Of a stretch of DNA of 64,000 nt, positions 9,038 through 17,499 are shown piece by piece. Position 1 is the first letter of the stretch, and the number at the start of each line of letters is the position of its first letter. The translations under genes and the position numbers were made by a program. Origin of the DNA: Herbaspirillum sp. ST 5-3 (lineage in GTDB: Bacteria > Pseudomonadota > Gammaproteobacteria > Burkholderiales > Burkholderiaceae_D); the NCBI RefSeq assembly GCF_004804275.1, contig NZ_STGI01000005.1:124001-188000 (forward strand), in the 5' to 3' direction. The notes below the pieces were generated by a model that searched no databases, had not been told where the DNA came from, and saw only the letters and a list, made by a program, of their open reading frames with translations.

Positions 9038-10266
9038 GCGACCAGAATAATGCAGCCGAAACCCTGCCTCCGGATTCTGAATCGCCATCGGAAGCGCCAT
9101 ACGATCCGCATCGGTTCGACGCGGAACCCAAACGCAAGTCGAAAAAGATATTCCTGTTTGTTTTCATTGCCTTCATGGCCTTCGTAGTCACTGTCGGCGC
9201 ATCCGCCATGTTCATCAAGTCGCGCTGGAACGCCTTTATGGCAGAGCGCGCAGAAAAGGAGAAGCTCGAAAAAGAAAAGCAGGCTGCGAACAACGCCAAT
9301 GGCCGCATGGAAAAGGAATTTATCAGTACGGCGGCATTACCGGACTCGTTTGGCAATCCGAAATCCTTCCCGCCTCTGGGCGAATTGGTCGCCCCGAAGT
9401 CAGAAGGAGTGCCTCCGCCACCGCCATCAAACACCGCGCCACCACCGCCGCCCAAAAAAATGCTCATGGATACCGTCAACGAAACGGCCTCGGGCGAAGC
9501 AGTGCCTTCACGGCCGGGAACGCGAGCAAAAGCGCGTCCCAGGACGGTCCAGGACCTTGCAAACCAGGTCGCGGCCGACGCCCCGATCACGTCGACACCG
9601 CAGGCAAGTGCGGCAAATCTTGGAAATCGTTCGCTCTTGCTGGCCAGAGGCGCTTTCATTCCGTGTGTGCTTGAAACCCAGTTGGTATCGACCATTCCTG
9701 GCAGCGTCAGTTGTGTGGTGCCACAGCATGTGTATTCCGACGACGGCAAGGTACTGTTGATCGACAAAGGCAGCAAGATCGTCGGCGAATACAAAAGCGA
9801 CGTCAACACCGGGGATAAGCGCATCGCGATTCTGTGGAAACGCATCAAAACCCCGACTGGCGTCGTACTGGATGTTGACTCGCCCGCCGCCGACGGCGTC
9901 GGCACGATGGGTGTGCCCGGCATTGTCGACAATCATTGGATGGAACGGATCGGCGCCGCGTTCCTGCTGTCGCTGGTCGAGGATGCAATCACGATCGAGG
10001 TCGCCAAGCAGAGCGGAAAAGACAACAGCGCGCCTGCTGTGGGCGTGCCCTACCCCTACCCAGTTCCCGTTCCCTATCCCCCGATGCAAAACAACCAGAA
10101 CATGCCGACTGCCACCATCGACGCAGGCAAAAAACTGTCTGAGAAAGTGCTATCAGAAACGATCAATATCAAGCCGACGCTGTACAAGAATCGCGGCGAT
10201 CGGGTCATGGTGTTTGTCAATCGTGACCTTTGGTTCGATTCGGTTTACCAACTCACCCAACGCTGA
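9034..10266 (+). CDS. virB10: Type IV secretion core protein VirB10
   Basis: A 410-residue VirB10/TrbI-family protein that spans from inner to outer membrane and gates the channel. It has an acidic cytoplasmic N-terminus, one membrane helix (about residues 38-60), a Lys/Glu-rich coil (70-90), a proline-rich spacer with two runs of five Pro (127-140), and the C-terminal beta-barrel domain (about 205-410). The outer-membrane antenna lies near GIVDNHWMERIGAAF. Features such as LLARGAFIPCVLET and ILWKRIKTPTGVVLDVDSP are characteristic. It overlaps virB9 by ATGA and is followed 4 bases later by virB11. Confidence 0.95.
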   Translation: MSDQNNAAETLPPDSESPSEAPYDPHRFDAEPKRKSKKIFLFVFIAFMAFVVTVGASAMFIKSRWNAFMAERAEKEKLEKEKQAANNANGRMEKEFISTAALPDSFGNPKSFPPLGELVAPKSEGVPPPPPSNTAPPPPPKKMLMDTVNETASGEAVPSRPGTRAKARPRTVQDLANQVAADAPITSTPQASAANLGNRSLLLARGAFIPCVLETQLVSTIPGSVSCVVPQHVYSDDGKVLLIDKGSKIVGEYKSDVNTGDKRIAILWKRIKTPTGVVLDVDSPAADGVGTMGVPGIVDNHWMERIGAAFLLSLVEDAITIEVAKQSGKDNSAPAVGVPYPYPVPVPYPPMQNNQNMPTATIDAGKKLSEKVLSETINIKPTLYKNRGDRVMVFVNRDLWFDSVYQLTQR

Positions 10267-10270
10267 AGAG

Positions 10271-11353
10271 ATGAGCACAATCACTGAACCCGGCCTCGCC
10301 AACCGTTACGAAGCGCTCTCATCGGAGCAGGTCGCGACGGCCGTTGCACTGCAACGCGATGCGTCGGTACGGATTTTTCTTGAGCCGTTCAAGGAATGGA
10401 TTGATGATCCGGCGGTCACCGAGATTGCGGTGAACTCGGTCGGTGTCGTATGGACTGAAAAGAACTCGATCTGGGTCAAGCACGCGTGCCCGGCTGCCAC
10501 CAACAAGGTACTCAGGGCGCTTGGGACGGCCGTTGCAACCTTCTCGAATCAGAAGTGGGATGCCACCACGCCGATCCTGAGTGCTTCCATGCCGGACGGT
10601 TCGCGGATTCAATTGGCCATGCCACCTGTGGTCGAGGAAGACCGGTATTCACTGACCCTGCGCAAGCCATCCCGGACGACGCGAACGCTTGACGATTTTT
10701 CCGCGTCCGGCCTGTTCAAGAAAGTTCAACCCATGAAGGCAGCGTTGAGCAGCCAGGAACAGGAATTACTCAATTTGCTGGAAGCGGGAGACTACGAGGC
10801 CTTTTTGCGGCTTGCGGTGCGGGCACGCATGAACATTGTGGTGGCAGGCGCCACCGGCTCGGGGAAGACGACATTCATGAAAGGTCTGGTGCAGGAGATT
10901 CCGAGAAACGAGCGCCTCATCACGATCGAAGACGTGCGCGAGCTGTTTTTGCCGCATGAAAATTGCGTCCATCTCCTGTACAGCAAGGGCGGTCAGGGCA
11001 AATCCAATGTGAAGCCGAAGGACTTGCTCGAAAGCTGCCTGCGCATGAAGCCGGACCGCATCCTGCTGGCGGAATTGCGCGGCGACGAATGTCTCTATTA
11101 CGTGCGTAATGCTGCCTCCGGCCATCCGGGCAGCATCACCAGTTGTCATGCCGGATCGCCCGCGCTCGTGTTCGAGCAATTGGCCATCATGATTCAGGAC
11201 TCCCCTGGCGGTGCGAACCTGACCTTCGACGTGATCAAGCGCCTGCTGGTGTTGACGATTGATGTGGTCGTTCAGTTCCAGAATCATATGGGCGAGCGCT
11301 TCATCAGCGAAATCTACTTCGATCCAAAAAGGAAGCTGGAGGCGATGAAATGA
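10271..11353 (+). CDS. virB11: Type IV secretion ATPase VirB11
   Basis: A 360-residue hexameric traffic ATPase at the inner membrane that switches the machine between pilus assembly and transport. The N-terminal domain (about 20-150) has the DPAVTEIAVNSVGVVW motif. The ATPase domain has Walker A GATGSGKTT (Lys199), an Asp box near LITIEDVRELF, Walker B near RILLAELRGDE, and a His box (SGHPGSITSCHAGSP). The frame is open far upstream into virB10, but the ATG at 10271 just after the virB10 stop, preceded by gaagag, gives normal length and N-terminus. Its stop overlaps the virD4 start (ATGA, 11350). Confidence 0.95.
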   Translation: MSTITEPGLANRYEALSSEQVATAVALQRDASVRIFLEPFKEWIDDPAVTEIAVNSVGVVWTEKNSIWVKHACPAATNKVLRALGTAVATFSNQKWDATTPILSASMPDGSRIQLAMPPVVEEDRYSLTLRKPSRTTRTLDDFSASGLFKKVQPMKAALSSQEQELLNLLEAGDYEAFLRLAVRARMNIVVAGATGSGKTTFMKGLVQEIPRNERLITIEDVRELFLPHENCVHLLYSKGGQGKSNVKPKDLLESCLRMKPDRILLAELRGDECLYYVRNAASGHPGSITSCHAGSPALVFEQLAIMIQDSPGGANLTFDVIKRLLVLTIDVVVQFQNHMGERFISEIYFDPKRKLEAMK

Positions 11354-14300
11354 GACGCCCGAAGAAAAGAGTCCTCATCGCGGGCGGTGTGCTGTTGTTC
11401 ATCATGCTGCTCGCATTGGCGAATTATCTTTCCGGCGTCATTTTCTTTATCACTTTCTTTGAGAATCCGTCCAAAGCGGGCTTTTTGACCATCGAGCGGG
11501 CCTATATGGCGAGCCCCGACGCGCGCACGATGACGCGAATCCAGGCCAGCGCAATGATTGCATTTCTTCTCTGCGTTTGCGCTCCGATCGGTCTGGCGAT
11601 CGCTTGGCGAAAAAAAAGCAGCGATCTGTTTGGCAAGGCGCGTTTTGCCGATATGGACGACATCCAGCAAGAGAAACTCGATGCAAAGAAAGGCTTGGTT
11701 CTCGGCAAATTCAAGAACGAATTGTTGCGCCTGGGTGGCTATGAATTCGTTTTGCTCGCGGCGCCTACCCGCACAGGTAAAGGTGTCGGTTTTTGCATTC
11801 CGAACCTGTTGCAGTTTCAGGATTCGGCAGTCGTGCTGGATATTAAAGGCGAAAACTACAATCTGACATCCGAGTTTCGCCGGCGGTATATGGACAACGA
11901 GATCGTTTATTTCAATCCGTTTTCCGAAAATACCAAACGCTGGAATCCGCTCTCCTACGTTTCAGCCAATCCCAGCTTTCGGGCAAACGATCTGATGGCG
12001 ATTGCCACGATCATATATCCTGTCAATGAAAAAGACCCGTTCTGGTCGGACGCGGCCAAAAACCTTTTCGTCGGTCTCGGACTACTTGTGCTGGAAACGC
12101 CGGAGCTTCCAAAGACGATCGGCGAAATCCTCCGCCAGGGTTCCGGCAAGGGCAATTCCATCGAGACCTACCTCCAGCATGTTCTGGCTGTCAGGGCCGC
12201 CGGCCCGAATCCCTTGTCAAACGCCTGCCGCGATGCCCTGGGCCGCTTCCTGGGAAGCGGTGAAACGGCATTGAAAGGCATCGTCGCGACTTTCTCGGCG
12301 TCCCTGACGCCTTTTGCCAATGACGTGATCGACAAGGCCACCTCTGGCGACGATTTCGATTTGCGCGATGTGCGCAAGAAGAAGATGACGATTTACCTGC
12401 ACATTCCGGCGGGTGAGATTCTGCAGGCTGCCTTCATCATCAATCTTTTCTTCTCGCAGCTTATCAACGAAAACGTCAAGGAACTGCCAGAACAGAATCC
12501 AGACCTGAAATATCAATGTTTGTTGCTGATGGACGAATTCACGGCCATGGGAAAGGTGGCCATTATCGCCAAGGGCGTCGGTTATATGGCCGGCTACAAC
12601 ATGCGGCTGGCGATCGTCATCCAGGACAAGACACAACTGGAATCTGCCTACGGCAAGGAAGATGCGCACAACATCGTGAGCAACATGGGCGCCGTCATTT
12701 ACTTCACCCCGTCGCAAATCCAGGAGGCCGAAGAATATTCGAAAATGATCGGAAACGATACGGTCATTTCGGACAGCATGCAACGTGCGAAGGGAACCCT
12801 GTTCGGCATCAAGGGCTCTTCCGGAGACAGCAAGACGGCTTCGTATCAATCCCGCGCCGTCATGCTTCCACAGGAGTTGCTGCAAATGCCCAAGGACCAG
12901 GAATTGGTCGTGCGTTCTGGCATACCGGTCATCAAGGCGGAAAAGATTCGCTATTTTGAAGACAAGTTTTTCAAAGAGCGCTTCACCGCCGTGCCCATGC
13001 AGGAGGTGGTAATTGGCGGCGAAAAACGCAAGGTTCCGGTGCCGGCAAAGCTTCCGAAAGGCGACTGGGACGCCTACTACGAATCGATCCGCGGCAGCGA
13101 TTATTACCTGCGTCAGGCAGCACCCCAGTCGGATCAGTCACAAGTCGGTGCGGGCCAAACTGCAGGTGCAGCACCGATCGGCAATCAGGACGATTCACCA
13201 GCAATGCAAGCCGATGCAGGCACTTTCGAGCTGCCTTCCTTACCGGATGAATTTGAATCCTTCCACACCCTGCTCGCCCGATTAAAAGGCTCCGTTTCGC
13301 CACAGCCGATCTCAACCACTATCGCAAGCGCCTTCGCGGAAAGTATCATCCAGTATTGGCAGATGGCCCAGTCGGCGGGTCGCATTGACGATGATGCGCC
13401 ATTGACTATTCTCGATCTTGCACCCGGCGCCGGTCAGTTCGCGTGGCAATTAATGAATGCCTTGCGTGAGCGCGTGGGAACACTGCCGCAGGCGCTTCCG
13501 CCGATTCAATACCATGCCTGCGCCAGCGACGCTCAGGAACAGGCAGCGCTGAACGCTCATCCCTACTTCGCTTCTCTCCACGAGCAAGGCGCCTTCTTTA
13601 CTTCGACGCGCGCCGATCTGCTGGCCGGCGAGGACGCGCTCTCGGCCAATCCTGTCGTTGTGGTGGCGCGTCAGCTTTTCGGCATCCTCGAACAGTTGCT
13701 GATCGATACCCACTATGGGGAAATGTTCGGCGTGACTGCGAAGGCCGCGGCTGATTTCCCTTCAGACGCCAATGCAAATGAACTGAAGCTGGAATATGAC
13801 TGGCCGCCTTTGGAGACCGATTCTCTTTCCTCCTCCTCCGCCGCCGTCCTGGAGATGTATAACAACACCGTCAGCAGTGCGGTCATCTCGCTTCCCTCCG
13901 GCGCCCTGAACCTGCTGGACGAGGTTGAGCGCATTGCTGGAAACCGCTTCCTCCTCTTGTGCTCCGACCGTGCCGTCGTTGATGAAAGAGAGATCCGTCT
14001 CGGCGTCTTTGCGCCGCCTTCATTCGTCACGGTGCCTGCGCCGCCTCCCCTGGTCAATTACCATGCCATCGCCCTTCATCTACGCGCCGCCGGCGCCAGC
14101 GTCTGGCAGGAGAAGGTGCCCGATAGCGATTCGTGCTTCTGTATCGCGCTTCGTGATGACAATAGTAGCGATGAAAGTGGCGACGATCATAGTGACAGTA
14201 CCGATACCCTTTCCCGTCTTCAGGCGCCGCTTGCTGAAGTGCATGGTGATGATGCGCAGCGCCTGGCCGAGTTCGCGCGAAAGTCGGGGAAGTCATTGCC

Positions 14301-15282
14301 GAATTGTCTGTCTTTGTTGAAGCAAGCCGACCATGACCCGCAAATTCTCGGCAAGATCTACCCCGTCCTGGAAACCGACGACTGGAAACTGACGACCACG
14401 ACACGGGAACATTGGCAAGCGGCCTTGGCACGTACCTGGTCGCAGTATTTACCGCAGGCAGACGATGAGAAATTTTTTAAAAAAATGGTCTTCCTGGCGA
14501 GAAAAGTCAGCCACTACGGCTTGGCCCGCATGGTAAGTCAACGTGGTGCCGATTATTGCGGAAGGACTGATGAAAACCTGTGTCGCCTCGCGGAATGCGA
14601 GCTGCAGATCGGCCGCACGGAAGCCGCCGCCGCGCTGGTACGGGAGGTGCTGGAACAGTCTCCGGACCACGAGGCCGCCACTGCATTGATGACGACTATT
14701 ACTACCCGTCTGCAAACCGAGCAGTCGCTCGACTGGTATGTCAGCGATCAGGCACAAACGGGGGCTTTGCATCTTGAGCCGTTGGGAAGCCACCATGCCG
14801 ATCAATATTATTATCAATATCGCGACCCGCAAATCGGCGTGATGGCGATGCTGCCAAAGCTGAAATCACTGGAAGAAGCAAAAGACTGGATAAACCAAAC
14901 GGTGTCCACCCCGACCAGTATGAGTTGCGCAGTCATGCATGAGGATTGGGGGCTGGTTGGCTTCGTCTGCATGCAACGTGCGAGTGACGACGGCTTTTTG
15001 TCCTTCTGGGTCGGTGCCGATCATCAGGGCCATGGTTATGGCGTCGCTGCCGTCAAGGCGTTTCTCGACATGCTTCGTGGCAGCGGCGTGGAAGAAGTGT
15101 TTGCGTCAAGCTTCCGGAATAATCCGCGTGCGCTGCGCGCCTTGAATTCGATGGGATTCCACCAGCTCGACAGGGTGGTGGATGGTGATTACGGCGGAAT
15201 TCTGCTCTTTCATCGTGGGACGCTGGACGATGAAGATGAACTTGAAGACAGGTTTTACAGCTTGTGCGAATCCTTGTCGTAA
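11350..15282 (+). CDS. virD4: VirD4 coupling ATPase fused to methyltransferase-like, TPR-like and GNAT acetyltransferase regions
   Basis: This 1310-residue protein starts as a normal VirD4/TraG coupling protein, the inner-membrane ATPase that recruits substrates. It has two N-terminal membrane helices (about 5-37 and 69-87), Walker A APTRTGKG (Lys144), and Walker B LLLMDEFTAMG (Asp395, Glu396); the ATPase ends near residue 590. A usual VirD4 stops near 560-680. Here, after a Gln/Ala linker, come a Rossmann-like region with SAM-binding motif LTILDLAPGAGQ (685-696), an acidic low-complexity stretch (around 940), a TPR-like repeat (about 1075-1110), and a RimJ/RimL-type GNAT domain (1138-1295) with acetyl-CoA loop QGHGYG (1226-1231). 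No stop or frame change interrupts the reading. Methyltransferase and acetylase activities are inferred only from motifs. Confidence 0.88.
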   Translation: MRRPKKRVLIAGGVLLFIMLLALANYLSGVIFFITFFENPSKAGFLTIERAYMASPDARTMTRIQASAMIAFLLCVCAPIGLAIAWRKKSSDLFGKARFADMDDIQQEKLDAKKGLVLGKFKNELLRLGGYEFVLLAAPTRTGKGVGFCIPNLLQFQDSAVVLDIKGENYNLTSEFRRRYMDNEIVYFNPFSENTKRWNPLSYVSANPSFRANDLMAIATIIYPVNEKDPFWSDAAKNLFVGLGLLVLETPELPKTIGEILRQGSGKGNSIETYLQHVLAVRAAGPNPLSNACRDALGRFLGSGETALKGIVATFSASLTPFANDVIDKATSGDDFDLRDVRKKKMTIYLHIPAGEILQAAFIINLFFSQLINENVKELPEQNPDLKYQCLLLMDEFTAMGKVAIIAKGVGYMAGYNMRLAIVIQDKTQLESAYGKEDAHNIVSNMGAVIYFTPSQIQEAEEYSKMIGNDTVISDSMQRAKGTLFGIKGSSGDSKTASYQSRAVMLPQELLQMPKDQELVVRSGIPVIKAEKIRYFEDKFFKERFTAVPMQEVVIGGEKRKVPVPAKLPKGDWDAYYESIRGSDYYLRQAAPQSDQSQVGAGQTAGAAPIGNQDDSPAMQADAGTFELPSLPDEFESFHTLLARLKGSVSPQPISTTIASAFAESIIQYWQMAQSAGRIDDDAPLTILDLAPGAGQFAWQLMNALRERVGTLPQALPPIQYHACASDAQEQAALNAHPYFASLHEQGAFFTSTRADLLAGEDALSANPVVVVARQLFGILEQLLIDTHYGEMFGVTAKAAADFPSDANANELKLEYDWPPLETDSLSSSSAAVLEMYNNTVSSAVISLPSGALNLLDEVERIAGNRFLLLCSDRAVVDEREIRLGVFAPPSFVTVPAPPPLVNYHAIALHLRAAGASVWQEKVPDSDSCFCIALRDDNSSDESGDDHSDSTDTLSRLQAPLAEVHGDDAQRLAEFARKSGKSLPNCLSLLKQADHDPQILGKIYPVLETDDWKLTTTTREHWQAALARTWSQYLPQADDEKFFKKMVFLARKVSHYGLARMVSQRGADYCGRTDENLCRLAECELQIGRTEAAAALVREVLEQSPDHEAATALMTTITTRLQTEQSLDWYVSDQAQTGALHLEPLGSHHADQYYYQYRDPQIGVMAMLPKLKSLEEAKDWINQTVSTPTSMSCAVMHEDWGLVGFVCMQRASDDGFLSFWVGADHQGHGYGVAAVKAFLDMLRGSGVEEVFASSFRNNPRALRALNSMGFHQLDRVVDGDYGGILLFHRGTLDDEDELEDRFYSLCESLS

Positions 15283-15595
15283 GCCGATTTCATTCGGCGA
15301 CGGCGAGGCAGGGCTGGTATGGGTTTCAGTGCTTTCGCATGGTCGGTAGGGCCACCAGGGAAAGCCTAGCGATACTCGCCATTGCCGCTCTTGTTTTCTT
15401 TCGGCGATACGTGCTGTTGCCCCGTGGATGCCCAAGACCGTGGACAATGGTTGAAGCCTGAACACTAGCGTTCGCAGCGGAGAGCTTGTCGGCGGCATGA
15501 AAATTGTGCATCCGAGTTTTTGCCAAGTCGCATTTGCGGACAAGCAGAAGCCCGGCGCGGACGGCGTCAGGCTTTACCCATGTCTGAGTATCCTG
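15283..15595. other. Convergent intergenic region after virD4
   Basis: No gene is supported here. Short frames on both strands lack ribosome sites and protein-like composition. It lies between the ends of two convergent genes, so transcription of both should stop here, yet I see no strong hairpin with a T-run. Confidence 0.5.
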
Positions 15596-16498
15596 TTATT
15601 GTAATTTTTTGAACAATCTGAAAGCGTCCGAAAGCGATCTTCTTTCTCCCGCATTTTTCGGCACTTGGGGTGTCTGTTCCAATTTCTGCATTTGTTCCGG
15701 CTCCGCTTCCCTCAGCGGCTGCACCCCTTTCAGCTTCGGCAATTCCGGAGATCCCGGCCGCGCCAGATCCCCCATTTTCTTATCCTCGCCTTCTATTGCT
15801 TTCGATATCAGCGCCGCGAGTTCCGTTAGCCGGCTCTGTTCCTGATCCAAATGCTGGAATCGCTCCCGATGCGCTTGCTGCAGCTCGAAAAGGAGCTTCC
15901 GAGCCTGCTCGAGTTGTTGCCGAGCCGGGTCTTCCTCTCGGCCTTCGGGTACGGCCGTCCTGCGGTCGATGTCTTCTTGTGGAGCGGGAGCAGGACTTTG
16001 AGCAAGAGGTGGGGCATTCTCCGATCTCGCGAAAGGATGTTCAAGCCTTGTCTCCAGTGCGTCGAGCTCAGGCTGGTGATTTTCCTGCTGAACTTCCCTT
16101 GTCTGCTCCGTCTGCTCCGAAAGCATCTGCTTCGACTGCACATCCTCCGACTTTTCCTGAGTCGATGGACTTTCCCGGCCGCTTTGAGACGATGATTCCT
16201 CCGGCATCTCCATCGTCTCAGCCGGTTCCGCCGGTTCCCTCGCCGAATTCAGACGATGAACAACAAATGGGATCTTGGTTCCACTGTTAGTCGGCCTTCT
16301 GGCCAGATCAATGAGTTTTTTGGGGCTGGGCGCACTCTGCGTCCTGTTTTGAGTGGCGCGCCCGCCGGAAGCGGAATTCCGCCAGGTGCCTATCTCTGGC
16401 GCCGCCTGAGGTACCGCCACATCAGAACGTGGCGACGCGCCTGGAGTTGGCGTGCGCAGCGGGCTAGGAAGCGGTGAAGTGGGCCGTGGACCGGGCAT
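15596..16498 (-). CDS. Charged, coiled-coil, Pro/Ser-rich protein; candidate secretion substrate
   Basis: I do not recognise a family. The 300 residues divide into a Pro/Ser/Arg-rich disordered N-terminus (1-75), a Glu/Gln/Ser-rich middle with many SEQTEQ-type steps (90-150), a likely coiled coil (about 195-240, with heptad-like LEQARKLLFELQQAH), and a basic C-terminus ending SDAFRLFKKLQ. There is no signal peptide or membrane helix, so it is cytoplasmic unless secreted. Glu-rich and basic C-terminal patches occur in many type IV secretion effectors, and the gene sits next to virD4, so a substrate role is a reasonable guess. The opposite strand is also open over much of this span, but with weaker, Pro/Ser-dominated composition. 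The ATG at 16498 has only a weak purine-rich ribosome site. Confidence 0.6.
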   Translation of the reverse strand: MPGPRPTSPLPSPLRTPTPGASPRSDVAVPQAAPEIGTWRNSASGGRATQNRTQSAPSPKKLIDLARRPTNSGTKIPFVVHRLNSAREPAEPAETMEMPEESSSQSGRESPSTQEKSEDVQSKQMLSEQTEQTREVQQENHQPELDALETRLEHPFARSENAPPLAQSPAPAPQEDIDRRTAVPEGREEDPARQQLEQARKLLFELQQAHRERFQHLDQEQSRLTELAALISKAIEGEDKKMGDLARPGSPELPKLKGVQPLREAEPEQMQKLEQTPQVPKNAGERRSLSDAFRLFKKLQ

Positions 16499-16686
16499 GA
16501 TTTCTTCTCTTCGGTGAAGACACGCTTGCTCGTGTCAATTGTCTGTTGCAATTCTGAACAGATGGCTGCCTTGCTCATGACGTGGCGAAAGCACTCGCCC
16601 TTGGCGTCATGGATGCGCGTTGCGTTGTGCATCTGGATACAGTTTTGAGTGGTGCAGTCTGTTTCGGCAGTTCCTTGGCCGATCAA
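16390..16686 (-). other. Open frame with Cys-containing, protein-like sequence; possible gene remnant
   Basis: Between the PH-domain gene and the coiled-coil gene a frame stays open from a stop near 16719 to 16390. Its first 65 codons read like a folded small protein (several Cys, then KAAICSELQQTIDTS), but there is no ATG with a ribosome site; TTG at 16686 is the first start. Its end overlaps the coiled-coil gene in another frame. It may be a degenerate gene or an upstream part lost by frameshift. I see nothing else in 16499-16759. Confidence 0.25.
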
Positions 16687-16759
16687 ATTGCTACTGGGTG
16701 GCCGAGGCGCCGCGCTTCACAAACTCCGACTCGACATCGCCGAAATTTGTCAACACGAT

Positions 16760-17227
16760 CTAGTCGATTTCCCGCACGCCTTTCGCGATTCTGCAGCGCT
16801 CCACGCAGTCGCGCATGGTTCTCGCGACCGCGTGGGGATCGCTGATCGCATTGAGGACGACGACAGGCGTTGATCGATCGGAAGTCAGCAAGACAACGCA
16901 GCCATGTCCCAGCATTCGCTGCAACAAGGGTTGCTGAATGGAGATGTCCTTGACGCGATACAGTTCCAGTTCATCGGTTTGTCGAAACAGAATGCCGCTC
17001 GATTCCTGCAGGCGCTGGTCGGTCAATCTGTAGGTGTGGCAGACCGTTTTCAGACAACGGTACATCGCATAGATGACGGGCACGACCAGCCAGCAAAAAA
17101 GCAGGCATAGAAAGTAGGCGCCGGCATTGGCGATTTGCCCCTCCGTGCCGGCCCAAAGCAGACCGGATTCAGGAGAATAGGTCGGCTGTGGGTTACCGGA
17201 GTAGGGATCGTCGTATTGATCACTCAT
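16760..17227 (-). CDS. Small membrane protein with bacterial PH (bPH2, YdbS/YdbT-like) domain
   Basis: A 155-residue protein. It has a Tyr/Pro/Ser-rich N-terminus, a hydrophobic stretch that can form one or two helices (about 34-60), and then a bPH2/DUF304-like domain (about 65-145) with the characteristic YRLTDQRLQESSGILFRQTDELELYRVKDI pattern (seen in shorter pieces: YRLTDQRLQ, VKDISIQQPL). Such domains occur in inner-membrane proteins of unclear biochemical role. It is divergent from modA and upstream of the coiled-coil gene on the same strand, so those two might be co-transcribed. It may mark the right border of the accessory block. Confidence 0.75.
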   Translation of the reverse strand: MSDQYDDPYSGNPQPTYSPESGLLWAGTEGQIANAGAYFLCLLFCWLVVPVIYAMYRCLKTVCHTYRLTDQRLQESSGILFRQTDELELYRVKDISIQQPLLQRMLGHGCVVLLTSDRSTPVVVLNAISDPHAVARTMRDCVERCRIAKGVREID

Positions 17228-17384
17228 GGCATGGGTTGCGCAACGCGTTCTGCAAGGCCGTCTCCCGCACGATGCCGTGGCGAAGGCGGTTCGTTAACTG
17301 CAAGTGGAAGTGACCATTATGTGGACTTCCGGTGCGATCTGGTTCCATTGCGGAAAGGGAGTTTCGTATGGAAAAGTCGCCGCC

Positions 17385-17394
17385 ATCGTTATAT
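17385..17394. promoter_or_regulatory. Possible ModE half-site upstream of modA
   Basis: The ten bases ATCGTTATAT match one arm of the ModE molybdate-repressor site known in other proteobacteria. The expected second arm is not evident at the normal distance, so this is a weak prediction. Confidence 0.2.
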
Positions 17395-17499
17395 GATGGC
17401 GCAATCGCCAATCCGGCGGCGATAGCCTCCGTGCGCATCACCGGCGCATCTCGATCGCGTGTTACCGCCGGCATGACCAATCCTTTCCATGTTCGTCTC

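Noticed and set aside
15670-16290. Plus-strand open frame of about 200 codons opposite the coiled-coil gene
   Set aside because: Pro/Ser/Ala-dominated text with no secondary-structure pattern; the minus-strand reading has a clear coiled coil.
1-17230. Integrative element with attachment sites
   Set aside because: No integrase, tRNA target or flanking direct repeat is visible, and the left border is outside the window, so the block can only be called accessory by composition and content.
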